Source: JAEUIE01 sp047602475
Lineage (GTDB): Bacteria; Planctomycetota; Planctomycetia; Gemmatales; HRBIN36
NCBI GenBank assembly: GCA_047602475.1
Contig: JASGHE010000001.1
Coordinates: forward strand, 186,001 to 250,000
Direction of reading: 5' to 3'
Length of the DNA stretch: 64,000 nucleotides
Of this stretch, positions 17,807-26,480 are shown piece after piece (positions within the stretch are counted from its first letter, which is position 1; the number at the start of each line of letters is the position of its first letter). The position numbers and the translations under genes were made by a program. A model generated the notes under the pieces. It did not search any database, was not told where the DNA came from, and saw only the letters and a list, made by a program, of their open reading frames with translations.

Positions 17807-18594
17807 ATGCCCGGAGCACCAGTTCAACCTCACCTCGCAAGTCAACTGGCAACGGGCCTACTCGATCTTCTCTATCCCCCCATTTGTCAGCTCTGTAACG
17901 CTCCCCAACCCGCCGGCCATCACATAGCATTCTGTGAAACTTGTGTTAGGCAACTGAACCAACTCCTTGGCGATCAATGCCCCCGCTGTGCTGCCCGGTT
18001 CCCGAAGGTTAACTCCAGCGCCGTGGACTGTCATATTTGCCATGACGAGGATTATGCCTTCACACAGACCATCGCCTGGGGGCCCTACGATTCAGCCCTT
18101 CGTAGCATCGTCCTCCGCATCAAGGAACAACGGAACGAATCACTCGCCCATCACATTGGTCTGCACTTTGCCCATCAGTTTAACCAACAACTAAAGTCTT
18201 GGCCCATCGATGCCATCGTCCCCGTGCCACTCCACTGGACCCGTCGGTTATGGCGAGGGTATAATCAGGCCGAAGTGTTTGCCAAAGCCATCGCTCATCA
18301 TCTTCACAAACCCGAACGCCGCGCCTGGCTCTGGCGTCGGCTGCAAACACCGCTCCAGGCCAGCGTCACCCCGACCCAGCGCCGTAAGAACCTTCGACAG
18401 GCCATGACTGCAAGGATACCGAAGCAATTCATGGGCCAACAGATACTCCTGTCGACGATGTGATGACCACCGGGGCTACCGCCGATGCCGGTGCGCGTGC
18501 CCTGCTCGCCGCCGGGGCTGGCAGCGTCAAAATAGCTGTGTTGGCTCGCGCCACTGGTGAAACCGCTACTGCCGGTACGTCCAGTTCCTCATGA
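17807..18594 (+). CDS. comF: ComF family phosphoribosyltransferase-like protein, frameshifted at 18451
   Basis: The N-terminal part has the paired-Cys zinc ribbon of ComF (CQLCNAPQP, CETC, CPRC, CHICHD), then VPLHWTRRLWRGYNQAEV and the LQASVTPTQRRKNL segment. The frame ends after ILLSTM at 18463, where ILLVDDVMTTGAT, the PRPP-binding loop, is expected. Adding one G at 18451 (ctg gtc gac gat) restores exactly that motif, and the new frame runs to TGA 18594 with a normal end. The repaired protein has about 262 residues. ComF proteins are tied to DNA uptake or nucleotide salvage; the exact reaction is unproven. It starts 34 bases after the kelch gene. Confidence 0.82.
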
Positions 18595-18823
18595 TCTCTT
18601 TGCCAGCCTTGCCGGTTAGGTACAGACGTAGCGAAAAGTGTTCGGGTTAGTGCTAGCGTTCCGCCTTACTTTTGACTAAGCTGAGAAAAGAGGAGAAAAT
18701 AGTGCATCGCCGACCAGTTGCACTTCCGCACGCATAACGGAAGTCGACGTTTCGTGCTAACGCACACACGAAGCTGTTCGCTGGCCGGTGGGGGACCTTG
18801 TCTCTGTGCCATCAGAGGTCGGC

Positions 18824-19798
18824 ATGTTTCGCCTTGGACTCGTTTTCTCGCTTGCGCTACTGTCGCATACCTATCTTGTCGCTGCTGAAACCAACGTCCT
18901 GAACTTCGAAGAACCGGTGAAAGACCTGGGCGGGGCTCCCCGGGGCACCAAGCTCGTCCACCACTTCAAGTTCACCAACGCCAGCCAGCAGCCGGTGCAT
19001 ATCTCCGGTGTGCGCACCTCGTGCCACTGCTCCACGGCCCATGCCATGAAGCAGGAGATCGCTCCCGGCGAGTCTTCCTCCATTATGGTTGAGGTGAACA
19101 CCATTCTTTACAGCGGCACCCGCGACTTCACAATCTATGTGAACTACGACCGTCCCGTGGTTACCGAAAACCGCCTTATGCTCAAAACCGTCAGCCGGGA
19201 AGATCTCAGCATCAGCCCTAATTCGCTGAACTTCGGGACCATCAAACTCGGCTCCGCCCCTTCTATGTCCGTCGTCCTCGATAACCGAAGCATGACCGGC
19301 TGGAAGATCACCGGTATCGAAAACGAGAATGGCTATATCCAGGCCAACGTCGAACCGAATGGCACCAACGGCAACAGCTATCGCCTGACCGTCCGCCTCC
19401 GTGAGGACACCCCGGCCGGCTACTGGCATGCATCCCTCGGCCTGGTCACCAACGACCCTACCACCCCCCGCATTCAGGTTCCCCTGTCAGTCGAAATCCA
19501 GGGCCTCCTGGCTGTTACTCCTTCGACCCTCAACATGGGTAAGCTGAACGGCGACACTATGGAAAAGAAGATCGTGGTGCGTGGAGCCAAGCCTTTCAAG
19601 ATCACCGGCATCGAAGGGCTGGATAACATCCTCTCCATCGATCAAACCAAGACCGATGAAGCGAAGATGGCCCACGTCCTTAAGATCACCTACTCCGGCA
19701 AAGCCGACGCCGGCGAACTGCTGAAGAAGATCAAGATCAAGACTGATCTGGATAACACCACCGTCGAACTGCCCGTGCAGGGGCAGGTGGTGAAGTAA
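18824..19798 (+). CDS. Secreted DUF1573 protein (ASPM/SPD-2/Hydin-like beta domains)
   Basis: I start at ATG 18824 (an upstream in-frame GTG at 18788 adds a polar stretch), which gives the signal MFRLGLVFSLALLSHTYLVAAE. The protein has 324 residues. NFEEPVKDLGGAPRGTKLVHHFKFTN is followed by VRTSCHCSTAHA, the DUF1573 signature with two Cys, then two further Ig-like beta domains starting LSISPNSLNFGTIKLG and LAVTPSTLNMGKLNG. DUF1573 proteins are common in planctomycetes and Bacteroidota; no firm function is known. The 229 bases before it hold only a small hairpin (TTCGTG and CACGAA at about 18750-18772). A strong terminator follows. Confidence 0.82.
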   Translation: MFRLGLVFSLALLSHTYLVAAETNVLNFEEPVKDLGGAPRGTKLVHHFKFTNASQQPVHISGVRTSCHCSTAHAMKQEIAPGESSSIMVEVNTILYSGTRDFTIYVNYDRPVVTENRLMLKTVSREDLSISPNSLNFGTIKLGSAPSMSVVLDNRSMTGWKITGIENENGYIQANVEPNGTNGNSYRLTVRLREDTPAGYWHASLGLVTNDPTTPRIQVPLSVEIQGLLAVTPSTLNMGKLNGDTMEKKIVVRGAKPFKITGIEGLDNILSIDQTKTDEAKMAHVLKITYSGKADAGELLKKIKIKTDLDNTTVELPVQGQVVK

Positions 19799-19814
19799 TA
19801 GACACTTAAACATG

Positions 19815-19852
19815 AAGAGCCTCGTAGCGTTAGCGCTACGAGGCTCTTTTTA
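19815..19852 (+). terminator. Rho-independent terminator of the DUF1573 gene
   Basis: AGAGCCTCGTAGCG, loop TTAG, and CGCTACGAGGCTCT form a 14-bp perfect stem followed by TTTTTACTT. It lies 17 bases after the stop at 19798. Confidence 0.9.
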
Positions 19853-19949
19853 CTTCCACTCTCATCGATTTCTCCATTGCCGCTGATGCTCCTCTCGTCT
19901 TATCTTGACAATTGCCTGTCAATCGACGTTTACCAACGGGAGCCTCTCT

Positions 19950-22900
19950 GTGCTGCGCCATTTCCTCGCCTTCATTTCACTGGTGCTAATATCCTCATTT
20001 ACCCTCGCCGATGAAGCTCGCCTGCTTCGCTTCCCCACCATACATGGCGACAATGTCGTCTTCACCTACGCCGGCAACTTGTACAACGTCGCCAAGGCGG
20101 GTGGAGTCGCCCGACGGCTCACCAGCCATGATGGCTTCGAGATGTTCCCCCACTTCTCGCCTGACGGCAAGTGGATCGCCTTCACGGGCCAGTACGATGG
20201 CAACACCGAAGTCTATCTGATGCCCGCAGCGGGTGGCGTGCCCAAGCGGTTGACCTACACCGCCACTCTGGGCCGTGACGAAGTCTCCGACCGTATGGGG
20301 CCTAACAACATCGTCATGGGCTGGCACCCGGATGGCAAGCGCATCCTTTTCCGCAGCCGCATGCAGAGCTTCAACGACTTCATCGGCGAACTCTTCCTCG
20401 TTGATGTCGATGGCCACCTCCCCGAACCGCTCCCCCTGCCCCGTGGTGGCTTTGGCAGCTTCTCCCCAGATGGCAAGCAGTTCGCCTACAACCGCATCTT
20501 CCGTGAGTTCCGTACCTGGAAACGCTATCGTGGCGGCATGGCGGACGATGTCTGGCTCTACGACTTCGAAACCAAGAAGACTGAGAACCTCACCAACAAC
20601 GCCGCCCTCGATACCTTCCCGATGTTCCACAGTACCGGCATCTACTTCATCTCTGATCGTGATGCTAATAAGAAGGTGAACCTCTACAGGGTCGATCCGA
20701 AGACAAAGGAAACCAAGCAGCTCACACAGTTTAGCGACTACGACATCAAGTTCCCCAGCCTCGGTGGCGATGCTATCGTCTTCGAAAACGGCGGACACCT
20801 CTATCAGTTCGACATCAAGACCGAGAAGTTGGCCAAGATTCCCGTTCAACTGAACGAAGACTTCAGCAGCGGCCGGGGTGGCCTGGTCAGCGTCAAGAAC
20901 AACATCACGAACTTCGACATCAGCCCCGATGGCAAGCGTGCCCTCTTCGGCGCTCGGGGTGATATCTTCACCGTCCCCGTGCAGAACGGCCCTACCCGCA
21001 ACCTCACCCAGACTCCCGGCGTCCATGAACGCAACAGCCAGTGGTCGCCCGATGGCAAGTGGATCGCCGCCATCTCCGATGCCAGCGGCGAGGATGAGAT
21101 CGTGCTGATCCCTCAAGCCGGCGGCGCCCCCATTCAACTCACCACCGGCGGCAACGTCTACAAGTATGAGCTGACCTGGTCTCCCGATAGCAAGAAGATT
21201 GCCTGGACCGACCGTCAACAGCGATTGCAGTACATCGTCATTCCGAACGACTTGTCCACTCTAAAGGCTTTTAACCCTCAGAAACAAAAGGCCGATGCGA
21301 TTGTTGATGGAATTGGTTCGAGTATCACAACCGGGCCAGATGCTGCTAATGCAAAAGTCAAAGGGCAGGCAGTTGGTTTTCCAGAACCGAAACTCATTGT
21401 CAAAGCCGAAGCCTTTGAACTGCGCGACTTCAGCTGGTCGCCCGATTCTAACTGGATCGCCTACACTCTGCCCGAAGTCCGTGGTTTCAGCCGTGTCTAC
21501 TTGTACAACCTTGCAGACAGCAAAAGCACTGTCGTTACCGATGGCTTTTACAACTCCAACAATCCCCGTTTCAGCGGAGATGGGAAGTACCTCTTCTTCG
21601 TCTCTGCCCGTGATTTCAATGCCACCTACGGCCAGAACGAGTTCAACTACATCTACACCAATCTGAACCGCATCTACTTCACGACACTCGCCAAGAGCAC
21701 TCCTTCCCCCTTCGCCCCCAAGAGCGATGAGGTCACCATCAAAGAGGAGAAGAAGGAAGAGAAGAAAGCTGACGACAAAAAGCCCGATGAGAAGAAGCCT
21801 GAAGAAAAGAAACCCGAAGCCATGAAGGTCGATCTCGATGGCATCATCGACCGTACCCTCGGTCTGCCCATTGCCCCCGGCAATTACAACAACCTCGAAT
21901 CGACCGGAAGCACGATCTACTACATGCGTGCCGGCCAACTCTATCTCTTTGATCTGGCCTCCCCTTCCCCCAAGGAAGTGGCTCTCGGCCAGATTAATGG
22001 CTACGAAATCAGCGCGGATGGCAAGAAGATGATCATCGCCCGTGGCCCCGGCCAGTTCAGCATCATCGATACGCCCAAGGGCCCCATCGCTCCGGGCGGT
22101 GATACGCTCAAGCTCGATGGCCTCGAAGTGCGTCTCGATCGCCATGCCGAGTGGAAGCAGATGTTCAACGAAAGCTGGCGGCAGATGCGCGACTTCTTCT
22201 ATGATCCCAATCTGCACGGTGTCGATTGGGCCGCCATGAAGAAGAAGTACGAACCGCTCGTCGCTCACGCCAACCATCGCGCCGATCTCACCTACATCAT
22301 CGGCGAGATGATCAGCGAGTTGAACTGTGGCCACTCCTATGTCGGCGGTGGCGAACTGCCTCCGGTCAACAAGATCGCCATGGGTCTGCTCGGTGCTGAA
22401 CTCAAACAGGATCTCAAAGCCGGCACCATTCAAGTCGGCAAGATCGTCCCTGGGGCCAACTGGTCGACCAAGCTGCGTTCCCCCCTCACCGAAAACGGAG
22501 CCAACATCAATGAAGGCGATTACATCCTCAGCATCAACGGCATGCCTGTCAAAGACCTGGCCAATCCTTTCATCGCCCTGATGGGAACCGCCGGTCGGCC
22601 CACCATTCTCAAGGTCAACAAGGAACCCAAAGAGGAAGGCGCACGAGAAGTCACAATCACGCCACTCAATGACGAGAGCGACCTCCGCTACCACGCCTGG
22701 GTCGAAAAGAACCGCAAGTATGTTGAGGAGAAGTCTGGCGGCCAGGTAGGCTACCTGCACATCCCCGATATGCAGGTGAACGGCCTGAACCAGTTCGCAC
22801 GCCAATACTATCCGCAGCTGAACAAGAAGCGCTCATCATCGATGATCGTGGCAACGGCGGCGGCAACGTCTCGCCGATGATCACTGAACGACTCCGCCGA

Positions 22901-23341
22901 GAATTGGCGATGATCGACATCAGCCGCAACGGCACGCCTAATACCAACCCGGGCGGCATGCACGTTGGCCCCAAGTGCATGCTTCTCAACGAGTTCTCCG
23001 CCAGCGATGGCGACATCTTCCCCTACCGTTTCAAGACCTACGGCATGGGCAAGCTCATCGGCAAGCGTAGTTGGGGTGGCGTCGTCGGTATTCGTGGCAC
23101 CCTGCCCTTGCTCGATGGCGGCGTCCTCAATCGTCCCGAGTTCAGCCGCTACGACAAGGACGGAAAGGAATGGATCATGGAAGGCTATGGCGTCGATCCT
23201 GATATCGTCGTCGATAACGATCCAGCAGAAGAGTATGCCGGCAAAGACGCACAGCTTGATCGTGCCATTGCTTTGATGTTGGAAGAACTGAAAACCAAAG
23301 GCAAAGACCTGCCGAAGCCTCCTGTCTATCCGAAACGATAA
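19950..23341 (+). CDS. Tricorn-type protease (beta-propeller + PDZ + S41 peptidase), frameshifted at about 22830
   Basis: The GTG at 19950, after CGGGAG, gives a signal peptide (MLRHFLAFISLVLISS...LAD). A WD40/TolB-like propeller fills about residues 25-570, with many SPDGKWIA and SPDGKR blades. A Lys/Glu/Pro linker (EEKKEEKKADDKKPDEKKP) lies near residue 600, then a second small propeller part, the S41 core region with NCGHSYVGGG and a PDZ domain. The first frame runs out at 22880. Adding one G before 22830 (aag gcg ctc atc) restores LIIDDRGNGGGNVS, and the second frame carries the catalytic segment NEFSASDGDIF and ends at 23341. The full length is about 1,130 residues, as expected for a bacterial tricorn homologue. 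The likely role is periplasmic peptide breakdown. Confidence 0.88.
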
Positions 23342-23534
23342 TTATCCTTTCAAGCCCGTTATTCTTCATAACTGGCTAACTGGTCATCTATTAGTTCTGG
23401 GATGTCTTACTTTTTTAGGTAACCAGCGTAATTTAGGAGATTAATCTGTTGCAGGAAAGAAGAATTAATGTAAGCTACGGTTAATGTATGAAGAAGTTCT
23501 CCTCTTCTTCTCTCTCTTTCTTCGGAGGTGTTTC

Positions 23535-24614
23535 ATGGTACGTCGTTTGGAAAGGAGATCAGCATTTACGCTGATCGAATTGTTGGTGGTGATTGCGATC
23601 ATCGCCTTGTTGATGGCGCTGCTGTTGCCTGCCATCCAGAAAGTGCGCGAAGCAGCAAACAAAATGTTGTGTGCTTCCAATTTGAGACAGCTCGCGACAG
23701 CTGCTCACAATTATCACAACGACTACAACAGGTTGCCGCCAGGCTACTATGGCATGCTTCCGAATGCACAGGATCCCACAATCGATTTCTCTGGCGCGAC
23801 CAACCTTCCACAGTGGTGGAGCTGGCTTGCAGTGTTGCTTCCCTACATGGAAGCTGACAATGTCTTCAAGCAGTTGGTAGGTGACTTTGACGTTAACAGG
23901 TATGGTCGGCACTGGCTCAATCCAACCAGCTTCTCCAATGAGATTCCCGGTCGCACCATCATCAAGGCTTTCCTGTGCCCATCTGATTCCGTTCAGCAGG
24001 AAACCATCAATGCCTACAACGCCGCCTATCACTGGTACAACACGCCAACTGTTTTTGGTGACGGTTCTTTCTGGGCAATCGTCGGTTTCTCGCAACCCAT
24101 GGGTCGCACCAACTATGCAGCGGTCTGCGGTACGCTGGGCACTGGCACCAGCCCGGCCTATGGCAAGTATGAAGGCATCATGTGCAATCGGTCCAAGCTT
24201 ACGCTGGGACAATTGACGGTTCAGGATGGTACCAGCAATACTCTCATGTTCGGCGAGAGCCTGGGTGATTCGCTAATCCCCAACCGTCAATATTGCTTCA
24301 TGTGGCCAGACAGTTGCACGCTGGCGACCATCTATGGACTGGGCCGTGGCAACATCAACGGTAACATCTACTGGGCAGGAGCCTACTACAATAACTTCTC
24401 GGCTGTACACTCCGCCGGCGTACAGTTTGTTCGTGGCGACGCCTCAGTCGTTACCCTGAAGTATGGTAATACCACGGTATTAGCTCCTACTTTCTACGGC
24501 GTAGCTAATCCGACCATTACCGTTGCTCAACAGCAATCTGATTGGGGTATTCTGCAACAGTTGGCTGGTCGTAAGGATGGTCTCAATAACGACACCAGCT
24601 CCATTACTGACTAG
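23535..24614 (+). CDS. DUF1559 protein with prepilin-type N-terminal cleavage/methylation motif
   Basis: The start at 23535 is set by GGAGGT eight bases upstream. The protein, 359 residues, opens with a short basic leader then AFTLIELLVVIAIIALLMALLLPA, a type IV pilin-like signal processed by a prepilin peptidase. VREAANKMLCASNLRQLATAAHNY is the planctomycete DUF1559 continuation. Near the C-terminus, HSAGVQFVRGDASV sits where the family has H-x9-DG; here Asp is followed by Ala, not Gly. These large paralogue families are pseudopilin-like and envelope-exposed; function is unknown. A very AT-rich stretch at 23400-23480 likely holds the promoter. The small lipoprotein downstream follows a hairpin. 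Confidence 0.9.
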   Translation: MVRRLERRSAFTLIELLVVIAIIALLMALLLPAIQKVREAANKMLCASNLRQLATAAHNYHNDYNRLPPGYYGMLPNAQDPTIDFSGATNLPQWWSWLAVLLPYMEADNVFKQLVGDFDVNRYGRHWLNPTSFSNEIPGRTIIKAFLCPSDSVQQETINAYNAAYHWYNTPTVFGDGSFWAIVGFSQPMGRTNYAAVCGTLGTGTSPAYGKYEGIMCNRSKLTLGQLTVQDGTSNTLMFGESLGDSLIPNRQYCFMWPDSCTLATIYGLGRGNINGNIYWAGAYYNNFSAVHSAGVQFVRGDASVVTLKYGNTTVLAPTFYGVANPTITVAQQQSDWGILQQLAGRKDGLNNDTSSITD

Positions 24615-24631
24615 TTTGTAATTGACTCGTG

Positions 24632-24668
24632 AGTGTCTTCACGCTCGCGTGAAGACACTTTTACTTTC
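24632..24668 (+). terminator. Hairpin after the DUF1559 gene
   Basis: AGTGTCTTCACG pairs with CGTGAAGACACT around a tiny loop and is followed by TTTTACTTTC. It lies between the DUF1559 stop (24614) and the lipoprotein start (24692), so it would end or reduce read-through into the lipoprotein gene. Confidence 0.8.
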
Positions 24669-24691
24669 ATCACCTTCAAGGAGAAGCGTCT

Positions 24692-24841
24692 GTGAGAACT
24701 GTCCTTAACACTGTAGTATTTGCTTGTGTCGTTTTCTTCGTGGGCTGTAGCGGTAATGCTGTCGAAGGACCTAAGAACACAGAACCTTCCAAGGTTCCAC
24801 CCGCTAAGTCATCACGCGGAGATCAGTCACAGTGCAAGTAA
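24692..24841 (+). CDS. Tiny lipoprotein (49 residues) downstream of the DUF1559 gene
   Basis: A short gene starting at GTG 24692, with AAGGAGA seven bases before it. The product reads MRTVLNTVVFACVVFFVGCS and then a polar, Pro/Lys/Ser-rich tail of 30 residues ending QSQCK. The hydrophobic leader and VGC lipobox (Cys at residue 19) mark it as a lipoprotein; the mature chain is only about 31 residues and probably unstructured. It follows the DUF1559 gene on the same strand and has its own terminator, a pairing that is common in planctomycetes as I know them. I cannot name a function; a partner or anchor for the pseudopilin-like protein is a guess. Confidence 0.75.
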   Translation: MRTVLNTVVFACVVFFVGCSGNAVEGPKNTEPSKVPPAKSSRGDQSQCK

Positions 24842-24863
24842 CCGCAGTTACAGAACATCATTC

Positions 24864-24896
24864 AAGGCATGGTTTTCACCATGCCTTTTTTGTTTT
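24864..24896 (+). terminator. Rho-independent terminator of the small lipoprotein gene
   Basis: AAGGCATGGT, loop TTTC, and ACCATGCCTT form a 10-bp stem followed by TTTTGTTTTG. It lies 23 bases after the stop at 24841 and before the convergent asnS. Confidence 0.9.
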
Positions 24897-24939
24897 GTCC
24901 CTGTGTCAGGCATCCCTGGCAGCGTAACAGCTTACCCGC

Positions 24940-26391
24940 TTAAAACTCCGCGTTCCCCGGCGTTCTCGGGAACGGATTCACATCACGAATATTCGCCATC
25001 CCGGTAAGGAAGAGCAGTACTCGCTCAAGTCCCAGGCCGAAGCCGGCATGGGGCACCGTTCCGTAGCGGCGCAGATCGAGGTACCACCAGTAATGCTCCG
25101 GAGGCAGCCCCTGCTCCTTCATCCGCAGTTCCAGCATCTCCAGCCGTTCTTCACGCTGGCTGCCGCCGATGATCTCGCCGACGCCGGGAACGAGCACATC
25201 CATGGCTCGTACAGTCTTGCCATCGTCGTTGACCCGCATGTAGAACGGTTTGAGTGTTCGAGGGTAGTTGAACAGAATCACCGGCTTGCCGAAGTGCTTC
25301 TCAGTCAGGTAGCGTTCATGCTCAGACTGCAGATCCTTGCCCCAGCCCACCGGGAACTCCCAGGTCTGCCCCGACTTTTCAAGAATTTCAACCGCTTCGG
25401 TGTAGGGCAGCCGCAGGAAGTCGTTCTTGACGACGCCTTCCAGGCGGGGCAGCAGCGTCTTGTCGATGCGATCGTGGAAGAACTGCATATCCTCGCCGCA
25501 CTTGTTCAGAGCATCGCTGACGATTCGCTTGATGAAGGCCTCAGCCAGGTTCATGTTGTCGTCAAGATCGTAGAACGCCATCTCCGGTTCAATCATCCAG
25601 AACTCGGCCAGGTGCCGGGGAGTATTGGAGTTCTCAGCACGGAAGGTTGGCCCGAAGGTGTAGACTTTGCCCAGGCTACAGGCGAAGATTTCACCCTGTA
25701 ACTGGCCCGAAACGGTCAGAAACGCCGGCTTGCCAAAGAAGTCCTTAGAGTAGTCGATCTCTACCCCCTCACCCCCAACCCCTCTCCCTCCAGGGGAGAG
25801 GGGAGCATGAGGCAGCTTCTCCAACGGTAGTGTCGTTACCTTGAACAGTTCCCCAGCCCCTTCGCAGTCGCTGGCCGTAATGATCGGCGTATGCACATAC
25901 AGGAACCCTTGTTGCTGGAAGAACTGGTGTATCGAATTGCTCACGCAGTTCCGCACCCGAGCGATGGCTCCGAAAGTATTGGTGCGTGGCCGAAGGTGGG
26001 CAATGCTACGAAGGAACTCAAAAGTATGCCCCTTCTTTTGCAGCGGGTAAGTCTCAGCATCAGCCCCGCCCAGCACAACCACTTCCGTCGCCTGCACTTC
26101 GGTCGCCTGCCCCTTGGCCGGCGAGGCGACGACATTGCCGATCACCGAGACACTCGACCCGACCGTCAGCTTCTTGATGTCTGATTCATAATTGGCCAGC
26201 TTGCCATCAGCGAGGATTTGCACGTTCCCCTGGCAGGAGCCATCGTTCAGCTCGATGAAGCTGAAGCCACCCTTGGAATCGCGGCGGGTGCGCACCCAGC
26301 CCTGGAGTTTGATCTGTTTTCCCACCGCAGATGCCTGCCTGGCATCGCTGACGCTCATTTTCTGCATGACGATATGGCCCTGTTGGAGCAT
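24940..26391 (-). CDS. asnS: Asparaginyl-tRNA synthetase, with a repeat-encoded insertion
   Basis: A class II synthetase: an OB-fold anticodon-binding domain (IKLQGWVRTRRDSKGGFSF), then ITASDCEGAGELFKVTTL, DFFGKPAFLTVSGQL, motif 2 FRAENSNTPRHLAEFWM and motif 3 GFGLGLERVL. TASDCEGAGE and the length of about 483 residues fit AsnRS rather than AspRS. I place the start at 26391, where GGGGAGAA lies just upstream; the upstream frame to 26409 is repeat sequence. At 25764-25805 a GC-rich palindromic repeat is translated in frame as APLSPGGRGVGGEG, in the variable loop between LEKLP and DYSKDFFGK, where E. coli AsnRS has only a few residues. The enzyme should stay active since the loop is variable. 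Confidence 0.93.
   Translation of the reverse strand: MLQQGHIVMQKMSVSDARQASAVGKQIKLQGWVRTRRDSKGGFSFIELNDGSCQGNVQILADGKLANYESDIKKLTVGSSVSVIGNVVASPAKGQATEVQATEVVVLGGADAETYPLQKKGHTFEFLRSIAHLRPRTNTFGAIARVRNCVSNSIHQFFQQQGFLYVHTPIITASDCEGAGELFKVTTLPLEKLPHAPLSPGGRGVGGEGVEIDYSKDFFGKPAFLTVSGQLQGEIFACSLGKVYTFGPTFRAENSNTPRHLAEFWMIEPEMAFYDLDDNMNLAEAFIKRIVSDALNKCGEDMQFFHDRIDKTLLPRLEGVVKNDFLRLPYTEAVEILEKSGQTWEFPVGWGKDLQSEHERYLTEKHFGKPVILFNYPRTLKPFYMRVNDDGKTVRAMDVLVPGVGEIIGGSQREERLEMLELRMKEQGLPPEHYWWYLDLRRYGTVPHAGFGLGLERVLLFLTGMANIRDVNPFPRTPGNAEF
25764..25805. repeat. Palindromic repeat family D inside asnS (translated)
   Basis: CCCCCTCACCCCCAACCCCT is followed by CTCCCTCCAGGGGAGAGGGG, whose ends pair as CCCCTCTCC and GGAGAGGGG-type arms. 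It keeps the asnS frame and adds about 14 Gly/Arg/Pro-rich residues. A second copy, in opposite orientation on the plus strand, is at 26393-26436. Confidence 0.85.
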
Positions 26392-26392
26392 T

Positions 26393-26436
26393 TCTCCCCT
26401 CTCCCTCACGGGGAGAGGGGCCGGGGGTGAGGGGAA
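26393..26436. repeat. Palindromic repeat family D at the asnS 5' end
   Basis: TCTCCCCTCTCCCTCACGGG and then GAGAGGGGCCGGGGGTGAGG. On the minus strand its last bases, GGAGAGGGGAGAA, sit directly before the ATG at 26391 and look like a Shine-Dalgarno sequence. The element therefore probably forms the ribosome-binding site or the 5' leader hairpin of asnS. Confidence 0.8.
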
Positions 26437-26480
26437 CTTACGATGTCACCCTACTGTTCTAGCAAGGAGATCACCAATCG

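Noticed and set aside
19995..21218. Minus-strand open frame of 407 codons
   Set aside because: Same cause: antisense to the tricorn propeller, with no family match.
21261..22805. Long minus-strand open frame of 514 codons
   Set aside because: It lies opposite the tricorn protease coding frame, which has clear propeller blades; the antisense frame is composition-driven.
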